The notes under the pieces: generated by a model
Databases searched by the model: none
What the model was told of the DNA's origin: nothing
What the model saw: only the letters and a program-made list of their open reading frames with translations
Program-made: the position numbers and the translations under genes
DNA from: Klebsiella pneumoniae
Lineage (GTDB): Bacteria > Pseudomonadota > Gammaproteobacteria > Steroidobacterales > Steroidobacteraceae
Reading direction: 5' to 3'
Assembly: GCA_945860725.1 (NCBI GenBank)
Contig: CAMAQZ010000011.1
Coordinates: 1-53,184 of the forward strand
DNA length: 53,184 nucleotides
In this document: positions 18,458 to 26,334 of the stretch, piece after piece
How positions within the stretch are numbered: position 1 is the stretch's first letter
How the letters are laid out: each line of letters opens with the position of its first letter

Positions 18458-19188
18458 TCCCAGAGGTCTTGATGGGCTTGGCTGCGGGATTTTTCATCGT
18501 CGCGTTGCTGTATTCCTCCGTCGGACATGGAGGTGCGAGCGGTTACATCGCGGTGATGTCGCTGCTGAGCCTCGCACCGGAGGCGGTCCGGCCGACGGCG
18601 CTCGCGCTCAATATATTAGTTGCATCGGTGACGGCGCTGCAGTTCTGGCGAGCCGGTCATTTACGTTGGGGGCTCTTCTGGCCGTTCGCGCTGGCTGCAG
18701 TGCCGATGGCATATCTCGGCGGCAGCCTCGTCCTGCCGGCACGCGCGTTCTCGGTGCTGCTCGGTGCGGTGTTGCTGTACTCGGCATGGCGGTTTTTGGT
18801 CGAGCCTGCCGCTGTCAGCGAGTCGCGACCGCTGCAGCGGCCGGTGGCGCTCGCATCGGGTGCGGGTATCGGGTTGCTGTCGGGATTGACAGGCACGGGC
18901 GGCGGGATCTTCCTGACGCCGCTGCTGCTCATCATGGGCTGGGCGCAACCGAAGAATGCCGCCGCAGTGTCGGCGCTGTTCATCTTGGTGAACTCTGTGT
19001 CCGGGCTGCTGGGCAACTTCGCGAGCACGCGGCAGTTGCCGGCTGAGATCGGCGTGCTGCTGCTCGTGGTGCTGGCCGGCGGCCTCTTGGGCTCATGGCT
19101 CGGTGCGCGGCGCCTGCCCGCGCAGGGCATCAAGCGGCTGCTCGCGGTCGTGCTGGTGATCGCCGGGCTGAAACTGCTGCTGACCTGA
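18454..19188 (+). CDS. TauE/SafE-family membrane permease
   Basis: Predicted anion (sulfonate/sulfite-type) permease of the TSUP family with about 8 hydrophobic segments in 244 aa. The N-terminal SSVGHGGASGYIAVM and the internal repeat GLLSGLTGTGGGIFLTPLLL are the two Gly-rich re-entrant motifs typical of the family. The GTG start overlaps the mscS stop (GTGA). The substrate cannot be inferred from the context. It converges on pyrD with a 17-bp gap. Confidence 0.88.
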   Translation: MIPEVLMGLAAGFFIVALLYSSVGHGGASGYIAVMSLLSLAPEAVRPTALALNILVASVTALQFWRAGHLRWGLFWPFALAAVPMAYLGGSLVLPARAFSVLLGAVLLYSAWRFLVEPAAVSESRPLQRPVALASGAGIGLLSGLTGTGGGIFLTPLLLIMGWAQPKNAAAVSALFILVNSVSGLLGNFASTRQLPAEIGVLLLVVLAGGLLGSWLGARRLPAQGIKRLLAVVLVIAGLKLLLT

Positions 19189-19208
19189 GGCGCTGCCCCT
19201 CGCGCTCA
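19186..19208. terminator. Possible bidirectional hairpin between permease and pyrD
   Basis: TGAGGCGC and GCGCTCA can pair with one bulge around an 8-nt loop. The hairpin includes the stop codons of both convergent genes. No T-tract follows on either strand, so this is a weak call. Confidence 0.3.
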
Positions 19209-20189
19209 GCACCCGGTCTGAAGCGTGCCCACGAGTTCGGTGACGTTCGTGAAATTGTGCTGCGTGAGGTAGGCATCGATGCCCGCGTTGATCTTCCGGC
19301 AGGCGTGCGGATCGTAGAAGAGCGAGGTCCCGACGCCCACCGCACTCGCCCCGGCGATCATGAACTCGATGGCGTCGGTGGCGTTGATGATGCCGCCCTG
19401 ACCGATGATCGGCACGCCGTGCTTCTTCGCGACATCATAGACTTGGTGCACTTTCAGTAGCGCGATCGGCTTGATCGCGGGTCCCGACAGGCCGCCTTGT
19501 ATGTTGCCGATCACCGGGCGACGTGTCTTCGAGTCGATCGCCATGCCCATGACGGTGTTGATTACTGCGAAGCCGTCGGTGCCGGCCTCAATGCACTGTC
19601 GCGCATTTTCTTTGATGTCGGTCTGATTCGGCGAAAGCTTGGTAATGAGGGGTTTCTTGGTGACTGCACGGCATGCGGCGACCACGCGCGCGGACATGTC
19701 CGGGTAGTTGCCGAAGGCGACGCCGCCTTCTTTGACGTTTGGGCAGGAGATGTTGATCTCGATGGCGTCGATCGGCGAGTCGTCGAAGCGGCGCGTGACC
19801 TCGGCGTATTCTTCGATCGTCGAGCCGGAGACATTGGCGATGAAGCGCGTCTCGGTGAAGTCGAGAGTCGGCAGGATGTTGCGCACCACATGGTCGGTGC
19901 CGGGGTTTTGCAAGCCGATGGCGTTGAGCATACCCATCGCAGTCTCGTAGATACGATGCGGCGAGTTGCCAAGACGCGCCTCGAGCGTGGTGCCCTTGAG
20001 CACCACCGCGCCGCAGTCGGCGTTCGAATAGCCCTCGACGCGGGTGTACTCCTCGCCGAAACCGACGCAGCCGGAGAGCAGCACGATCGGCGAAGCGAAG
20101 TCCATGCCCAAGAACTTGTAGCGCAACGAAGCGGGCGGCGCGCCGGGCGCGGTGGGCGTAACGGGGGCCAACGGGGCGTGGACGGACAT
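19206..20189 (-). CDS. pyrD: Dihydroorotate dehydrogenase, class 1B-like catalytic subunit
   Basis: FMN-dependent oxidation of dihydroorotate to orotate in pyrimidine synthesis. The 327 aa have FLGMDFASPIVLLSG at the FMN site and INISCPNVKEGG, where the catalytic base is Cys as in class 1 enzymes. The later motifs are LITKLSPNQTD, GGLSGPAIKP and PIIGQGGI followed by GTSLFYDP. There is no N-terminal membrane-binding domain of the class 2 quinone-linked enzyme usual in Gammaproteobacteria. No pyrK-like electron-transfer subunit is nearby. The ATG at 20189 is preceded by TATAAT at only 7 nt. A dihydropyrimidine-dehydrogenase-like role is an alternative. Confidence 0.85.
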   Translation of the reverse strand: MSVHAPLAPVTPTAPGAPPASLRYKFLGMDFASPIVLLSGCVGFGEEYTRVEGYSNADCGAVVLKGTTLEARLGNSPHRIYETAMGMLNAIGLQNPGTDHVVRNILPTLDFTETRFIANVSGSTIEEYAEVTRRFDDSPIDAIEINISCPNVKEGGVAFGNYPDMSARVVAACRAVTKKPLITKLSPNQTDIKENARQCIEAGTDGFAVINTVMGMAIDSKTRRPVIGNIQGGLSGPAIKPIALLKVHQVYDVAKKHGVPIIGQGGIINATDAIEFMIAGASAVGVGTSLFYDPHACRKINAGIDAYLTQHNFTNVTELVGTLQTGC

Positions 20190-20196
20190 GGCTCGG

Positions 20197-20202
20197 ATTA
20201 TA
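20197..20202 (-). promoter_or_regulatory. -10 box for leaderless pyrD transcript
   Basis: A perfect TATAAT on the minus strand ends 7 nt before the pyrD ATG. This places the start site at or next to the start codon. No good -35 hexamer and no Shine-Dalgarno are visible. Confidence 0.6.
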
Positions 20203-20222
20203 GTCGCTGGGCATCGCGCTGC

Positions 20223-20228
20223 TACCAT
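20223..20228 (+). promoter_or_regulatory. -10 box for leaderless trmL transcript
   Basis: TACCAT followed by 7 nt and the trmL ATG at 20236, with no ribosome site. It lies only 20 bp from the opposing pyrD -10 box, so the two divergent promoters overlap and may compete for polymerase. Confidence 0.45.
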
Positions 20229-20235
20229 CCCGCCC

Positions 20236-20736
20236 ATGTTCCACATCGTGCTCTTCGAGCCGGAGATCCCGCCCAACACCGGTAACGTCATCCGGCTCTG
20301 CGCCAACACGGGTGCGGCGCTGCATCTCATCAAGCCGCTCGGCTTCGATCTCGACAAGCGCGCGGTGCGGCGGGCGGGTCTCGACTATCGATGGATGGCG
20401 GCGGTCGAGGTCCATGCGGACTTCCCGGCCTGTCGGGCCGCCTTGCGGGCGGCAGGTGCGGGGCGTTGGTGGGCCATCGAGACCGGTGGCACGCAGCGCT
20501 ACGACGAGGTGGGCTACGCGCCGGGCGATGTCCTCTTGTTCGGCTCCGAGGGGAGGGGGTTGCCGCCGGCCGTCATGGCGGAGATCCGTCTCGCGCACGG
20601 CACCGGGGCCGTGCTCGGTATCCCGATGCGCGCGGGCAACCGCAGTTTGAATCTCTCGAACGCCGTGACGCTCGTGACCTATGAGGCCTGGCGACAAAAC
20701 GGGTTCGGCGGGTCGCCGGGCGACACTACTCGATGA
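20236..20736 (+). CDS. trmL: tRNA (cytidine(34)-2'-O)-methyltransferase
   Basis: SPOUT-fold methyltransferase modifying the wobble base of tRNA-Leu isoacceptors. It has 166 aa, close to the E. coli enzyme. Motifs: FEPEIPPNTGNVIRLCANT at the N-terminus, LLFGSEGRGLP and IPMRAGNRSLNLSNAVTLV at the C-terminal knot. The ATG at 20236 is chosen because it gives the family N-terminus (MFHIVLFEPEI). The C-terminus overlaps the end of convergent gpsA by 11 bp. In E. coli trmL also neighbours the gpsA-cysE genes, so the linkage is conserved. Confidence 0.95.
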   Translation: MFHIVLFEPEIPPNTGNVIRLCANTGAALHLIKPLGFDLDKRAVRRAGLDYRWMAAVEVHADFPACRAALRAAGAGRWWAIETGGTQRYDEVGYAPGDVLLFGSEGRGLPPAVMAEIRLAHGTGAVLGIPMRAGNRSLNLSNAVTLVTYEAWRQNGFGGSPGDTTR

Positions 20737-21739
20737 ATTCAGCCTTGATGGGCCGCGACAGCAGCGACTTGACGACCTCGCGCGCGGGCAGGCCTTCGTA
20801 GAGCAGACGGTAGATGCCCTCGCAGATCGGCATGTCGACGCCTTCGCGGTGCGAGACGGCGTGTACGGCGCGCGCGGCGAGATAACCCTCCACCACCTGT
20901 CCGATCTCGGCGAGCGCCACTTGCGGGGTACGCCCCGCAGCGAGCAACAGGCCGAAGCGGCGGTTGCGTGATTGGTCGTCGGTGCAGGTGAGCACCAGGT
21001 CGCCGAGCCCTGCGAGTCCCATGAGCGTCTCGCGGCGCGCGCCGAGTGCGACGCCGAGGCGCGTCATCTCAACGAGGCCGCGCGTGATGAGCGCGACGCG
21101 GGTGTTGGCACCGAAGCTAAGCCCGTCGGAGAGCCCTGCGCCGAGCGCCAGCACGTTCTTGACCGCACCGCCGACCTCGACGCCGACCATGTCGGTGGAG
21201 ATGTAGGCGCGGAACTGACCGGCCGAGAGGTCGTTCGCGAGGCTGGTCGCAAAGGCCTCGTCCGCCGAGGCGACGGTCATCGCGGTCGGCAGACCGGAGC
21301 CGACCTCGCGCGCGAAAGTCGGCCCGGAAAGCACTGCCATGGGTCGATCGGTGCCCAGCACCTCGCGTGCGACCTGGTGCGGCAAGAGCCCGGTCTCGAG
21401 CTCAAAGCCCTTGGTCGCCCATGCCACGCGCGAGCCGGGCAAGAGCCGGGGCGCGAGTGTGTGCAGCACGGCGCGCAGCGCGTGGCTCGGCACGGCCACG
21501 AGCACATCGAGCGTGCCATCGAGCGCCTGATCGAGGGTGGCGACCGCTTCGAGTCCGGGCGGGAAGGGCGCATCGGGCAGATAGCTCGCGTTACAGCGCG
21601 CCTGCGCCATCGCGACCTGCTGCGCCGGATCACGGCCCCATAGCCGCACCGGATGCCCCGCGCGTGCGAACTGGATGGCGAGCGCGGTGCCCCAAGAGCC
21701 TGCGCCGATGACCGCCCACGGAGTGTCGGCGATCGCCAT
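20726..21739 (-). CDS. gpsA: Glycerol-3-phosphate dehydrogenase [NAD(P)+]
   Basis: Reduces dihydroxyacetone phosphate to sn-glycerol-3-phosphate for phospholipid synthesis. The 337 aa contain the N-terminal nucleotide fold (VIGAGSWGTALAIQFA), WATKGFE, SGPTFAREV, and the catalytic segment VGGAVKNVLALGAGLSDGL with the active-site Lys. It starts 8 bp after secB. Its stop region overlaps trmL on the other strand. Part of a conserved gammaproteobacterial rhodanese-grxC-secB-gpsA operon. Confidence 0.97.
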   Translation of the reverse strand: MAIADTPWAVIGAGSWGTALAIQFARAGHPVRLWGRDPAQQVAMAQARCNASYLPDAPFPPGLEAVATLDQALDGTLDVLVAVPSHALRAVLHTLAPRLLPGSRVAWATKGFELETGLLPHQVAREVLGTDRPMAVLSGPTFAREVGSGLPTAMTVASADEAFATSLANDLSAGQFRAYISTDMVGVEVGGAVKNVLALGAGLSDGLSFGANTRVALITRGLVEMTRLGVALGARRETLMGLAGLGDLVLTCTDDQSRNRRFGLLLAAGRTPQVALAEIGQVVEGYLAARAVHAVSHREGVDMPICEGIYRLLYEGLPAREVVKSLLSRPIKAEFIE

Positions 21740-21747
21740 CCGTCCGA

Positions 21748-22266
21748 TCAGCTGTTGAGGCTGTTGGGCGGTGTATCGAGCTGCCCTTGCGCCTGTTCCT
21801 GCGCCTCAGCGAGCGACCGCGCATACAGCGCGTCGAAGTTCACCGGCGGCAGCAACATCTGCGGGAAGCCGCCGAGCGCGACCAACTGCGCGATGATGGC
21901 GCGCGCATAGGGGAAGAGCACATTCGGGGCGACGCTGCCGATGGCGCGCCGATAGTCGGCCTCGTTGAGGTTACGCATCCCGAACACGCCCGCCTGCTTG
22001 ACCTCGACCACGAACGCAGCGGCATCGTTGTTGCGGGCGGTGATGCTGACCGTGAGGACCACCTCGCGCAGCTCCGGTGAGATCGCCTCGGCTGCGGTAT
22101 TGAGGTCTAGATTGACCGCTGGACTCCACTGGCCCTCGACGCGCGGGCCACGCGGCGCCTCGAACGAGCAATCTTTGAGGTAGACGGACTGCAATGAGAA
22201 CTCGGGCTCAGTGGTGTCGGCCTGCGGCGGGTTGGCGCCGTCGGCGCGCGGATCGGGGTCGGTCAT
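21748..22266 (-). CDS. secB: Protein-export chaperone SecB
   Basis: Tetrameric cytosolic chaperone delivering unfolded precursors to SecA. The 172 aa are slightly longer than E. coli SecB because of an acidic N-terminal tail and a Gln/Ala-rich C-terminus. The core has FSLQSVYLKDCSFEAP, EVKQAGVFGMRN, and LFPYARAIIAQLVALGGFPQMLLPPVNFD. AGAGG lies about 8-9 nt before the ATG. It is 63 bp downstream of grxC. Confidence 0.97.
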   Translation of the reverse strand: MTDPDPRADGANPPQADTTEPEFSLQSVYLKDCSFEAPRGPRVEGQWSPAVNLDLNTAAEAISPELREVVLTVSITARNNDAAAFVVEVKQAGVFGMRNLNEADYRRAIGSVAPNVLFPYARAIIAQLVALGGFPQMLLPPVNFDALYARSLAEAQEQAQGQLDTPPNSLNS

Positions 22267-22329
22267 GGTGTCAGCCTCTCGATGTCGGCGCGGGCCTGCC
22301 GCGCGCGGGGTGGATGGGGAGCGTGTGGG

Positions 22330-22584
22330 TCAGCCGACGAGCAGCGAATCGAGCCCGCCTGCCGCGTCGAGATCGTGCAGGTCGTCGCAGCCGCCGATGT
22401 GGCGCTCGCCGATGAAGATCTGTGGCACGGTGCTGCGTCCGCTGCGCTCGATCATCACGGCGCGTTGATCGGGACGCGCCTCGATGTCGATCACCTCGAC
22501 GGTGGCGCCCTTGCCCGCGAGCAAGCCGCGGGCGCGCGTGCAATAGGGGCACCAGCCCTTGGCGTACATCGTCACCATGGTCAT
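22330..22584 (-). CDS. grxC: Glutaredoxin 3
   Basis: Small thiol-disulfide oxidoreductase using glutathione. It has 84 aa from the ATG at 22584, with the active site GWCPYC and the cis-Pro/GSH-binding STVPQIFIGERHIGGCDDL segment. The start is chosen to give the normal beta-strand onset MTMVTMYAKGWCPYC; the longer open frame overlaps the upstream gene. It begins 1 bp after the rhodanese stop, so translation is coupled. Confidence 0.95.
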   Translation of the reverse strand: MTMVTMYAKGWCPYCTRARGLLAGKGATVEVIDIEARPDQRAVMIERSGRSTVPQIFIGERHIGGCDDLHDLDAAGGLDSLLVG

Positions 22585-22585
22585 C

Positions 22586-23038
22586 TCAACGCTTGCCCTT
22601 ACCGGCGGCGGCTTCCGCGCCGAGCGCCAACGGCAGGTTGTCGGCACGCCAGGCCGCAAGGCCACCGCGCAGGTTGTAGGCCTGCGTGAAACCTTGGCCG
22701 CTCAGCACCCGCGCGGCAGAGGCACCGGTCGAGCCCGATTCACAGTAGACGATGACCGGCTTCTCTTTGTATTTGCGCAGGGTCTCGTGGGCGGTGAGGA
22801 TCTGCGCAGAGTCGAAGTCGCGCGCGCTGCCGATGTGGCCGGCGGCGTAGTCGGTCGAGCTGCGCAGGTCGAGGACGATGCCGCCCTGGTTCTGGAGGCG
22901 GATGAGGTCCTGCGGAGAGACCGCCGCGAAGGCATCCCGTCGGGCGCGGATCTCGAACACGATCACGAGCAGCGCCGCGACGACCGCCATGGCGACGAGC
23001 CAAGGATGCTCGGAGACGTATTGGGCAAGGTTATCCAT
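22586..23038 (-). CDS. Membrane-anchored rhodanese-like protein (YibN type)
   Basis: Single-domain rhodanese of 150 aa with an N-terminal transmembrane helix (about residues 12-28, PWLVAMAVVAALLVIVF). The active-site loop is VYCESGSTGAS, with the Cys that would carry persulfide, and GGLAAWRADNLPL closes the fold. It is the same position and architecture as E. coli YibN, first gene before grxC-secB-gpsA. The sulfur donor or acceptor is unknown. TATAAT lies 8 nt before the ATG. Confidence 0.92.
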   Translation of the reverse strand: MDNLAQYVSEHPWLVAMAVVAALLVIVFEIRARRDAFAAVSPQDLIRLQNQGGIVLDLRSSTDYAAGHIGSARDFDSAQILTAHETLRKYKEKPVIVYCESGSTGASAARVLSGQGFTQAYNLRGGLAAWRADNLPLALGAEAAAGKGKR

Positions 23039-23046
23039 AGGCTCTC

Positions 23047-23052
23047 ATTATA
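23047..23052 (-). promoter_or_regulatory. -10 box for near-leaderless rhodanese operon transcript
   Basis: A perfect TATAAT on the minus strand lies 8 nt before the rhodanese ATG at 23038. The intervening GAGAGCCT could act as a very short Shine-Dalgarno only if the start site were further upstream. This promoter would serve the whole grxC-secB-gpsA operon. Confidence 0.55.
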
Positions 23053-23094
23053 TCGTCACCCTCGGCCTGACGCGGGCCGAAGCGGGCGGTGGGC

Positions 23095-23100
23095 TACAAT
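23095..23100 (+). promoter_or_regulatory. -10 box for leaderless envC transcript
   Basis: TACAAT followed by 7 nt and the ATG at 23108, with no purine-rich ribosome site. It is divergent from the rhodanese -10 box, 42 bp away. Confidence 0.55.
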
Positions 23101-23107
23101 CCCCGTT

Positions 23108-24295
23108 ATGCGACGAGGCTGGTTCCCGCGATCGACCTGTTTGGCGCTGCTGCTGCTGGGCACGGCCGCCTCACCGGTCCCTGCCCCGGCCCAATCCCGG
23201 CCGGAGGCCCGTTCCGAAGCGAAGACCGAGGCCGACCTGAAGCGGCTCCAGACCGAGATCCAGCGGATCCGCAGCCAAGTGGCCCGCGATGCCGCCGAGA
23301 AGGACCGTATCGCGCGCAGTCTGCGGACCGCGGAGCAGTCGGCGATAGCGGCGCGTACGGAGTTGCAGCGGCTTCAGGGTGAGCGCGGCGAGCGTGAGCA
23401 GCGTCGCGACGCGCTGGCCGTCGAGCGCCGGGCGCGTGAGCGGGAGCTGCAGCGCGGACGCGATTCGCTCGCGGCGCAAGCGAAGGCGGCTTATGTCATG
23501 GGTCGCGAGGACCCGCTGCGGATGCTGCTCGATGACGCCGATCCTGCAGTTGCCGATCGGTTAGGGACCTACCATGCCTTTTTCGGTCGGGCGCGCGCTG
23601 AGCAGGTCGCAGGCATCGAAGCGGTGGTGCTCGGCATCACGCGCATCGATGCAGGGCTGGCGGAGGAGCAGCGCGAGATCGTGCGGCTCGAGCAACGCAA
23701 GGGCACCGAGGTCGAGCGGCTCGATGCCGCCCGCGCCGAGCGCGGCAAGCTACTCGCACAGCTCACCGCGGAGTCCAGTGCCCGCGCGGCGAGCTTGCAA
23801 CGGTTGCAGCGTGAACAGGCGGCGCTCGAGCGGCTGCTGCGTGAGTTGCGTCGTGCCGCCGCCGCCCAGCAGTTCCCGGCGGACGGCAAAAGCCCGTTCG
23901 CCGCGATGCGCGGCAAGCTCGCCTGGCCGACCCCCGGACGCCTCACTTCCCGCTTCGGCGAGCGCCGTGCCGGGACAGTGCGCTGGGACGGGGTGATGAT
24001 CGCGGCGGGTCGCGGCACGCCGGTACGCGCGGTCTATCGGGGTCGGGTGGTCTATGCCGACTGGCTTGCGGGTCTCGGCTTGTTGCTGATCCTCGACCAT
24101 GGCAGCGGTTATCTCAGCCTCTACGGCCACAATGAACAGCTCTTCCGCGCGGTGGGCGACACGGTCGCGCCGGGTGACACGCTGGCGGCGGTGGGGGATT
24201 CAGGGGGTCGACCCTCACCCGGGCTCTATTTCGAGATCCGTCAGGCCGCCAAGCCGCTCGATCCCGTGCCGTGGTTCGGCCGTCCGTCACCCTGA
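23108..24295 (+). CDS. envC: EnvC-like murein hydrolase activator
   Basis: Periplasmic activator of cell-division amidases. It has 395 aa: signal peptide (LALLLLGTAASPVPAPAQS), a long coiled coil rich in Arg, Glu and Ala (about residues 40-250) and a C-terminal LytM/M23 domain from about 275. The zinc ligands of active M23 peptidases are not in place: the first His position reads RWDGVMI, and the final HxH is replaced in GLYFEIRQ. This matches EnvC/NlpD-type activators rather than a true endopeptidase. Followed immediately by ctpA, a common pair in proteobacteria. Confidence 0.9.
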   Translation: MRRGWFPRSTCLALLLLGTAASPVPAPAQSRPEARSEAKTEADLKRLQTEIQRIRSQVARDAAEKDRIARSLRTAEQSAIAARTELQRLQGERGEREQRRDALAVERRARERELQRGRDSLAAQAKAAYVMGREDPLRMLLDDADPAVADRLGTYHAFFGRARAEQVAGIEAVVLGITRIDAGLAEEQREIVRLEQRKGTEVERLDAARAERGKLLAQLTAESSARAASLQRLQREQAALERLLRELRRAAAAQQFPADGKSPFAAMRGKLAWPTPGRLTSRFGERRAGTVRWDGVMIAAGRGTPVRAVYRGRVVYADWLAGLGLLLILDHGSGYLSLYGHNEQLFRAVGDTVAPGDTLAAVGDSGGRPSPGLYFEIRQAAKPLDPVPWFGRPSP

Positions 24296-24311
24296 GAAAT
24301 AGCCGACCCTG

Positions 24312-24317
24312 TAAACT
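24312..24317 (+). promoter_or_regulatory. -10 box for leaderless ctpA transcript
   Basis: TAAACT followed by 7 nt (gaccgtt) and a GTG start at 24325. No ribosome site is present. It lies in the 29-bp gap after envC, so ctpA may also be read from envC. Confidence 0.4.
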
Positions 24318-24324
24318 GACCGTT

Positions 24325-25695
24325 GTGAACGAGCGAGCCACTTTTTGGAGCACGAAGCTGGGATGGGTGGCAGCCGTCGGCGGCGGGCTCGTGCTCGGTC
24401 TTGCAACGGCACTGCTCCTGCCGGAGTTTTGGCGAAATCCAGACGGGTGGCTGGGCGGTCTTTTGGGTGGGGCGAGGGCGGAAGCGCGGGTGTCCCCTCG
24501 CACGCCGTCCACGACTGGCGCCGAGGCCGCCGCGTCGAGCGCATCGATCTTCGGGGCGGATCTCCCGCCGGACGAAGCCCGCCGGTTGTTGGAGATCATC
24601 GGTCGGGTCCGTCGCGAGTATGTCGAAGATATCTCTGCCGACCGGCTGCTGGATGAGGCCGCCCGTGGGATGGTGGCGAGTCTTGATGAGCACTCCGCTT
24701 ACCTGGACCGGCGCGAGTACGAAGACATCCGTCGCGGCACGGCGGGCAGCTATCCGGGGATCGGCATCGAGGTCATCGCGGAGGGCGAGGCGATCAAGGT
24801 GCTGCGCCCGTTGGACGATTCGCCCGCCTCACGCGCCGGCATCCTCGCCGGCGATGAGATCCTGCGCATCGATGACGCGCCGGTGCGTGCGGATGTCGCT
24901 GCCGCCATCGAGCAAATGCGTGGACCGGTCGGTTCCTTGGTGCGCCTCACACTACGCCGCGAGGGCAGTGCTGAGCTGGTCGATGTCGCGCTCGAGCGCA
25001 CGAAGGTCGAGGTGCACAGCGTCTCGGGGATGTCGCTCGATCGTCACCACGGCTACCTGCGCATCGCCAACTTCAGCGACACGACCGCGGCGGATTTCGC
25101 AGGTCATGTGCAGGAACTGCGCAAGGTCTCGCCAGAGCTGCGCGGGGTAATCATCGACCTGCGCAACAATCCGGGTGGCGTCCTTGAAGCGGCGGTGGCG
25201 GTGGCCGATGCCTTGCTCGATTCAGGGAACATCGTCAGCGCCACAGGCCGGACGGCCGATGCGCGGTTCCGTCTGGATGCGCGGCCCGGGCAGCTGCTCG
25301 AGGGCGTGCAGGTCGTCGTGCTGGTGAACGAAGCATCGGCGTCGGCGGCGGAGATCCTCGCCGGCGCTCTCAAAGACCACAGCCGCGCGCGGTTGATCGG
25401 CAGCCGGACCTTCGGCAAAGGCTCGGTGCAGAGCGTGATCCCGCTCGGCGACGGCCGTGCCCTGAAGCTCACCACCTCGCGTTACGCGACGCCCGCCGGT
25501 ACGCTCATCAACGAGCGCGGTATCGAGCCTGACATGGAGATCGCCGCGTCGGCAGCCCGCCTGGATTTCGGACAGCCGCAGCTCGATGCCACCGTCAAGG
25601 CGGCGCAGCGCGAGCTGCGTCAGATGTGGGAGACGCGCCGTCGAGGTGCTCTGCCCGATACCCGCACTGCTGAGACACAGCGACCACGCGCATGA
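24325..25695 (+). CDS. ctpA: C-terminal processing peptidase, S41 family
   Basis: Periplasmic PDZ serine protease. The GTG at 24325 gives 456 aa; a GTG at 24271 would overlap envC. An N-terminal membrane/signal segment (VAAVGGGLVLGLATALLLP) is followed by the S41 N-terminal domain, a PDZ domain (GSYPGIGIEVIAEGE ... SPASRAGILAGDEILRID) and the catalytic core with the Ser in NEASASAAEILAGAL and Lys in FGKGSVQSV. It overlaps the DedA gene by ATGA. Known family substrates include Tsp-tagged proteins and cell-wall hydrolases; the substrate here is unknown. Confidence 0.93.
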   Translation: MNERATFWSTKLGWVAAVGGGLVLGLATALLLPEFWRNPDGWLGGLLGGARAEARVSPRTPSTTGAEAAASSASIFGADLPPDEARRLLEIIGRVRREYVEDISADRLLDEAARGMVASLDEHSAYLDRREYEDIRRGTAGSYPGIGIEVIAEGEAIKVLRPLDDSPASRAGILAGDEILRIDDAPVRADVAAAIEQMRGPVGSLVRLTLRREGSAELVDVALERTKVEVHSVSGMSLDRHHGYLRIANFSDTTAADFAGHVQELRKVSPELRGVIIDLRNNPGGVLEAAVAVADALLDSGNIVSATGRTADARFRLDARPGQLLEGVQVVVLVNEASASAAEILAGALKDHSRARLIGSRTFGKGSVQSVIPLGDGRALKLTTSRYATPAGTLINERGIEPDMEIAASAARLDFGQPQLDATVKAAQRELRQMWETRRRGALPDTRTAETQRPRA

Positions 25696-26327
25696 TGGAA
25701 CTGTTTCAATTCATCCTCGACCTGCTCTTGAACCTCGATGAGCACCTTATCGAGCTGCTGAGCCAGTACGGTCTTTGGATCTACGCGATCCTGTTCCTGA
25801 TCGTGTTCGCCGAGACCGGCTTGGTGGTGACACCGTGGCTGCCGGGTGACTCGCTGTTGTTCGCGGTGGGTGCGCTGACCGCCATAGATACCAGCGGCAC
25901 ACTGACCTTGCCGTGGGTGATCAGCTTGCTGATCACCGCTGCGATCCTCGGTAACAGCTCTAATTATGCGATCGGCCGGTCGATCGGGCCACCTGCCTTC
26001 AGCGGCCGCTATCGGCTGCTGAAGATCGAATACTTGCAGCGCACCGAGATGTTCTTCAACAAGCACGGCGGCAAGACCGTGGTGTTGTCGCGTTTCCTGC
26101 CAATCCTGCGCACTTTTGCGCCCTTTGTCGCTGGCGTCGGCCGCATGGATTACGGACGCTTCCAGATGTACAACGTGGTGGGCGCGGTCTCGTGGGTGCT
26201 CACCTTCGTGATCGGGGGTTACCTGTTCGGTAACATCCCGATCATCCGCGACAACTTCGGCGTCGTGACCCTCATCATCATCGCCGCATCGATGGTGCCG
26301 GTGGCCGTGATCGCGCTGCGGCGCTGA
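25692..26327 (+). CDS. DedA-family membrane protein
   Basis: Polytopic inner-membrane protein, 211 aa, of the DedA/VTT family implicated in lipid-carrier flipping and membrane homeostasis. Motifs: FAETGLVVTPWLPGDSLLF with the membrane-embedded acidic residue, and SRFLPILRTFAPFVAGVGRMDY with the essential Arg residues, followed by YNVVGAVSWV. The ATG overlaps the ctpA stop. It ends convergently 7 bp from the MAPEG gene. Confidence 0.94.
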   Translation: MMELFQFILDLLLNLDEHLIELLSQYGLWIYAILFLIVFAETGLVVTPWLPGDSLLFAVGALTAIDTSGTLTLPWVISLLITAAILGNSSNYAIGRSIGPPAFSGRYRLLKIEYLQRTEMFFNKHGGKTVVLSRFLPILRTFAPFVAGVGRMDYGRFQMYNVVGAVSWVLTFVIGGYLFGNIPIIRDNFGVVTLIIIAASMVPVAVIALRR

Positions 26328-26334
26328 GCGAGCG

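Noticed and set aside
23031-23039. DnaA-box-like TTATCCATA at the rhodanese start
   Set aside because: Single copy with one mismatch, no cluster and no AT-rich region; not an origin.
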